Assembly: GCA_902826505.1 (NCBI GenBank)
Contig: CADEFG010000135.1
Location: forward strand, 1-9,711
Direction: 5' to 3'
Length of the DNA stretch: 9,711 nucleotides
DNA from: an uncultured Acidobacteriota bacterium
GTDB taxonomy: Bacteria; Acidobacteriota; Blastocatellia; Pyrinomonadales; Pyrinomonadaceae
Shown here: positions 6,193 through 9,711 of the stretch, in pieces
Position numbering within the stretch: the stretch's first letter is position 1
Layout: each line of letters begins with the position of its first letter
Program-made: the position numbers and the translations under genes
Notes under the pieces: generated by a model
Seen by the model: only the letters and a program-made list of their open reading frames with translations
Database searches by the model: none
What the model was told of the DNA's origin: nothing

Positions 6193-7518
6193 ATGTTTTT
6201 TGCCAAAGATTACGAAACAGAAAGTTATCTTTCATCAGGAGTTTCAAATTCATATTTCACAGGTTTTCACGCCGAACAAACAAGACCGTTCATTTTGCAA
6301 ACGGAAAATCCGATCTTTGCCGTCAAACGAAAACCCGTTTTGCCGCACACATTTCAGCCGAAAATCCTGCTCTATTCGCATGACACATTCGGTCTGGGAA
6401 ATATCCGGCGGACTTTGCTTTTGGCGGAAAATTTTAAGAAGCATTATCCGAAATCCTCGATTTTGATAATTACCGGCTCGCCCGTCATTCACGCTTTCCG
6501 CTTGCCCGAAGGCATTGATTACATCAAATTGCCGTCGCTCGACCGCGTTGATGCGGAAAAATATCAGCCGCTTTTCTTAGCCGATTGCGCCGAAGAAATC
6601 AGACAAACACGCGCCGCGATCATCGAAAAAATCACGCTCGGTTTTAATCCCGATCTGTTCATCGTTGACAAACGCGCTGCCGGAATCAATGGCGAACTGC
6701 TCTCTGCGCTCAAAAAAATCCGCCGTCGAAATCCGGAGGTCAAAGTAATTTTGGGCTTGCGTGATATTTTGGATGCGCCCACCAGAACAAGCCGCGTTTT
6801 GCGCGAAAACGGTAGTTTTGACGTGATTGAAAAATTTTACGACGAAGTTTGGATTTACGGTTTGCAAGAAATCTTCGACACGGCGGCGGAATACAATTTT
6901 CCCGCCAATATCAAAAGTAAAACTTTTTATTGCGGCTATCTGAAACGCCCGGTTGCCGAAAGAAAAACTCCTAACACAAAATTTCAGATTCTGGTCACGA
7001 CCGGCGGCGGCGGCGACGGTTCGCGGATGATCGAAAAATATCTCGAAGGTTTAGCCATCGGTAAATTAAAATTTCCGGTTTTTTCAAAAATAATTTTCGG
7101 TCCGCAAATGGCGGACAAAACGCGCCGGGAGCTGCTGGCGCGTTTCGGCAATCTTCCCGACACGAATTTTTCCGATTTTGAAGCCGATTTGACCAACGAT
7201 TACGCCAAAGCCGATCTGATCATTTCGATGGCTGGTTACAACACGGTTTGCGAACTGCTTTCGCACCGCAAAAAAGCGATTCTTATTCCGCGTTCGGAAC
7301 CTGTTCGCGAACAACTGATTCGCGCTCGCCTGCTCGAAAATCTTGGAATCTTTGAAATGATCGAACCGCGCAATCTAACCGCCGAAACTCTGATGGGAAA
7401 GATTTCCGAAGTTTTCTACCAAGCAAAAAACACCCGAAATTTCCCCGAAATGGACGGTCTTCCGCGCATCAATGAGCGCCTCGAAAATCTTCTGGAGGAA
7501 GCGCTATGCGTGAGCTAA
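6193..7518 (+). CDS. Predicted glycosyltransferase, MurG-like GT-B fold (COG4671-type)
   Basis: This 441-residue cytoplasmic protein resembles the COG4671 'predicted glycosyl transferase' group. The first Rossmann strand leads into SHDTFGLGNIRR (62-73), the signature loop of the group, where GHxRR is more usual, so N70 replaces His. The C-terminal half (about 262-390) has the GT28/MurG nucleotide-sugar-binding pattern: a glycine-rich VTTGGGGDG (268-276), IIFGPQM (300-306), and MAGYNTVCE (346-354) followed by KKAILIPRSEPVREQ (360-374). This is the 'aGy.t..E.l....p.il.P' donor site. The first about 54 residues are an extension outside the fold, but AAGGAG at good spacing supports this start. 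It is the first gene after the sigma-54 promoter, and its end overlaps the next gene by 13 nt, indicating translational coupling. Donor and acceptor sugars cannot be read from the sequence; exopolysaccharide or surface glycan assembly is inferred from the neighbours. Confidence 0.88.
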   Translation: MFFAKDYETESYLSSGVSNSYFTGFHAEQTRPFILQTENPIFAVKRKPVLPHTFQPKILLYSHDTFGLGNIRRTLLLAENFKKHYPKSSILIITGSPVIHAFRLPEGIDYIKLPSLDRVDAEKYQPLFLADCAEEIRQTRAAIIEKITLGFNPDLFIVDKRAAGINGELLSALKKIRRRNPEVKVILGLRDILDAPTRTSRVLRENGSFDVIEKFYDEVWIYGLQEIFDTAAEYNFPANIKSKTFYCGYLKRPVAERKTPNTKFQILVTTGGGGDGSRMIEKYLEGLAIGKLKFPVFSKIIFGPQMADKTRRELLARFGNLPDTNFSDFEADLTNDYAKADLIISMAGYNTVCELLSHRKKAILIPRSEPVREQLIRARLLENLGIFEMIEPRNLTAETLMGKISEVFYQAKNTRNFPEMDGLPRINERLENLLEEALCVS

Positions 7519-8849
7519 ACGAACAAAACGGCGGCGGAAGAATCGCCTACATTTTGAAAAATTTTCCAAAACTGTCGGAAACATTTATCGCCAGCGAAAT
7601 TTACCGGCTGGAAACCTTGGGCGTAAATCTGAAACTCTTCGTCATCAAACCGCCGACCGAAAACTTAAGACACGCGACAATCGAAAAAATCCGCGCCGAA
7701 AGATTTTATCTTCCCGCCACCGAATCGCTTTCCGAAACGAGTCTTTTTAATTGGCTGAAAATTCATTTCGGCGATTTTAAATCGGGCGTTTTCAATATTT
7801 TCAAAGCAAAGCCCGGACAAGTTTTGCAAGCCGCAAAATTCGCTTTCGCGCAAAGCCTGCGCGCCCGTAAAGGTTTTCTCGCATTTCCGCGAAAAGTTTA
7901 CTTGAAAGAATTTTTGCAAGCCGCCGCGATTGCCGAACAAATCTTGAAAGACGAAAAAATCCGCCATATTCACGCGCATTTCGCGCACGGCGCAACGACC
8001 GTCGCGTGGATGGTTTCGATCATCACCGGACTCAAATTTTCGTTCACGGCACACGCCAAAGACATTTATCTTGAATCGCTCAACCCGGCTGATTTTCTGC
8101 GGCGCAAAATGGACGCCGCGGAATTTGTCATGACTTGCACAAAGGCGAATAAAACGCACCTCGAAAAATTGAGCGCGACGCCCGTGCATTGTCTCTATCA
8201 TGGTTTGAACGCTGAATTTACCGACCTTTTGAAAAACAAAAACGGGATTGCCAAAGTGCCGCGCAACGGACATCTTCGCGCTCTCGCGGTCGGTCGTCTG
8301 GTGTCGAAAAAAGGTTTGGACGTTTTCATCGAAGCCTGCGGAATTCTGCAAGCAAGAAATGTCAATTTCAAGGCGCAGATCGTCGGCGAATCGGGCGAAT
8401 CGGAACCGAAACTCAAAAATTTGATCGAAAAATACAGCTTGCAAAAAAGCGTCACGCTGACCGGCGCGATGACGCAAACTTCGCTCTTTCGCGAATATCA
8501 CAAATCGGACGTTTTTTGTCTGCCGTGCAGAGTTTTGGAAAACGGCGATCGCGACGGCATTCCGAATGTGATGGTCGAAGCGATGTCGTGCGGTCTGCCC
8601 GTCATTTCGACCGACATTTCCGGTATTCCCGAAATTATCAAAAGCGGCGAAAACGGATTGCTCGTCGAGACGGAAAACGCCGAAGCGTTAGCCGATTCGA
8701 TGCAGAAAATTTACAACGACAAAGTTTATGCTGACGGTCTTGCCAAAGCAGGATTGCAAACCATTAAGAAAAGATTCAACGGCGACATTACCGCACGAAA
8801 GTTGAAGGATTTATTCGAAAAATATTTAACCATTGATGAACGCCGATAG
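7506..8849 (+). CDS. Glycosyltransferase family 4 (WcaL/colanic acid-type)
   Basis: This 447-residue GT-B retaining glycosyltransferase resembles the WcaL-like colanic acid group. The N-terminal domain opens with IAYILKNFPKLSETFI (13-28), typical of this subgroup, and contains HIHAHFAHGA (154-163) and FTAHAKDIY (180-188). The donor-binding domain has AVGRLVSKKGLDVFI (261-275), QIVGESGE (291-298), and GDRDGIPNVMVEAMSCGLPV (347-366), which holds the GT4 EX7E-type acidic motif with E358, followed by STDISGIPEII (368-378) and NGLLVE. ATG 7506 is preceded by GGAGGA (7494-7499) at 6 nt spacing, inside the end of the upstream gene. The 13-nt overlap implies coupling. The enzyme probably adds a hexose from a nucleotide donor to a lipid-linked repeat unit on the cytoplasmic face of the membrane; the sugar is not known. 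Confidence 0.93.
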   Translation: MRELNEQNGGGRIAYILKNFPKLSETFIASEIYRLETLGVNLKLFVIKPPTENLRHATIEKIRAERFYLPATESLSETSLFNWLKIHFGDFKSGVFNIFKAKPGQVLQAAKFAFAQSLRARKGFLAFPRKVYLKEFLQAAAIAEQILKDEKIRHIHAHFAHGATTVAWMVSIITGLKFSFTAHAKDIYLESLNPADFLRRKMDAAEFVMTCTKANKTHLEKLSATPVHCLYHGLNAEFTDLLKNKNGIAKVPRNGHLRALAVGRLVSKKGLDVFIEACGILQARNVNFKAQIVGESGESEPKLKNLIEKYSLQKSVTLTGAMTQTSLFREYHKSDVFCLPCRVLENGDRDGIPNVMVEAMSCGLPVISTDISGIPEIIKSGENGLLVETENAEALADSMQKIYNDKVYADGLAKAGLQTIKKRFNGDITARKLKDLFEKYLTIDERR

Positions 8850-8895
8850 AGATAGAAAATAAATCTGAAAAATCTGTGTTCAGCGGATAAAAAAT

Positions 8896-9711
8896 ATGCT
8901 TTTAATCGAAACAGTCAAAACACAAACAACGCTCAAGCGACTTGCGCCGCGAAAGGTTTTTTGCGTCATCGAAAACGCTTACCAATCTCAGGCGACGGCG
9001 AATGAGGCGGCACGCGGAATTTTTACCAATGCCGGACTCGCGCTCGATTTAGGGCGCAAAATAAACTTTCTCGAAAATCCGCTGCCGACCGATGAAGAAT
9101 GGCAAATCGAATGGTTTAAGTTTTATTTCGGGCTCGATCTCGCACACGCCTTTTGCCGGACAATGGACACGAAATATTTGCAGACTTGGGAATATCTCGT
9201 GCGCTCTTTTATCAGACAAGTTCCCGTCGGTTTTGACACGCCGGACATTGCCGCCAGACGAGTTCAAAATTGGATTTATGCCTGGCAGATGTTTGCCGAA
9301 TTGCCATTGTTTCAAGGCTTTTCGCAACATTTTGAAACGGAAATCCGGCAAAGTATCAAACGCCAGATCACTTTTATTAAAGAAAATCTGACGCCTGCAC
9401 GAAATCATCGGACGCTCGAATTATACGCGCTTTTTATCGCCGCGCTGGCTCTGCCGGAAATTGATTTGCGCGGCGAACTGCTGCGTTTTGCAATCAAAAA
9501 CCTGCGCGAAAATCTTTTGACCGACATTCAAACCGACGGTGTTCAGCGCGAACAATCGAGCGATTATCACTTGATAGTTTTGCGCTCGTTTTTGGGTGTC
9601 AAGAAAAACGCGAAACTTTTCAATCTGCGATTGCCCGCAAGTTTTGATGAAAGACTTCTTAAAGCGTGCGAATTTGCGATGCATATTCATCGTCCCGACG
9701 GCGAAATCCCC
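8896..9711 (+). CDS. Heparinase II/III-family protein, N-terminal part (runs off the window)
   Basis: The frame from ATG 8896 is open for all 272 codons to the window edge, so the gene is cut, not broken. The sequence matches the alpha-helical N-terminal (alpha/alpha toroid) domain of heparinase II/III and alginate-lyase-like proteins: ARRVQNWIYAWQMF (120-133), then FIKENLTPARNHRTLELYAL (160-179) with the conserved Asn170-His171, then DGVQREQSSDYH (214-225) with the Glu-x-Ser-x-x-Tyr-His element that supplies the catalytic Tyr/His in polysaccharide lyases. No signal peptide is seen at this start. The 46-nt gap to the upstream glycosyltransferase lacks a terminator, so it is probably in the same operon. 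The ribosome site (AGCGGAT) is weak. In glycan biosynthesis clusters such proteins may trim or edit the polymer, as AlgL does in alginate synthesis. Substrate is unknown, and loss of activity in this family is common. Confidence 0.85.
   Translation, partial: MLLIETVKTQTTLKRLAPRKVFCVIENAYQSQATANEAARGIFTNAGLALDLGRKINFLENPLPTDEEWQIEWFKFYFGLDLAHAFCRTMDTKYLQTWEYLVRSFIRQVPVGFDTPDIAARRVQNWIYAWQMFAELPLFQGFSQHFETEIRQSIKRQITFIKENLTPARNHRTLELYALFIAALALPEIDLRGELLRFAIKNLRENLLTDIQTDGVQREQSSDYHLIVLRSFLGVKKNAKLFNLRLPASFDERLLKACEFAMHIHRPDGEIP

Noticed and set aside
7665..8501. Long minus-strand ORF (278 codons) inside the GT4 gene
   Set aside because: It is fully antisense to a well-supported glycosyltransferase and has no ribosome site or recognisable motif. 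It is a shadow caused by codon bias, as are the other antisense ORFs in the activator and protease genes.

Overview
The window looks like a chromosomal segment of a Gram-negative bacterium with moderate GC. Acidobacteriota, possibly Blastocatellia/Pyrinomonadales-like, is my best guess. The guess rests on a large TPR-containing sigma-54 activator, a secreted subtilase with a C-terminal GVIVCDG-type repeat tail, K/N-rich proteins with dense antisense ORFs, and AT-rich CAGATTT/AAATCTG repeats between genes. No marker gene settles the taxonomy.

Layout. Positions 1-479 (+) hold the tail of an endonuclease/exonuclease/phosphatase-family protein and a small unknown beta-rich protein. Positions 524-721 (+) hold a complete tRNA-Ala(CGC) unit: probable promoter, AT-rich repeat block, tRNA with encoded CCA, and a strong intrinsic terminator. 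Positions 873-5794 (-) are a two-gene unit: a secreted S8 protease is upstream, and 14 nt after its stop lies a 988-residue sigma-54 enhancer-binding protein (TPR, GAF-like, AAA+, Fis-type helix-turn-helix). Positions 5795-6192 are a 398-bp divergent control region. Positions 6193-9711 (+) carry a tightly packed glycan gene cluster: a MurG-like glycosyltransferase, a GT4 glycosyltransferase overlapping it by 13 nt, and the first 272 codons of a heparinase II/III-family protein that runs off the window.

How it may fit together. The divergent region contains a near-consensus sigma-54 promoter (TTGGCACG-N4-TTGTA, 6120-6136) pointing into the glycan cluster. The adjacent, oppositely oriented gene encodes a sigma-54 activator with an intact GAFTGA motif. 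About 120-220 bp upstream of that promoter lie three copies of a 17-bp palindrome (TGCGAA-N5-TTCGCA, the third degenerate), at distances typical of activator binding sites. The simplest reading is a self-contained regulatory module in which a TPR/GAF sensor-activator, co-expressed with a secreted protease, switches on synthesis of a surface or extracellular polysaccharide. The promoter, activator domains and gene order are visible in the sequence; the regulatory link is inference.
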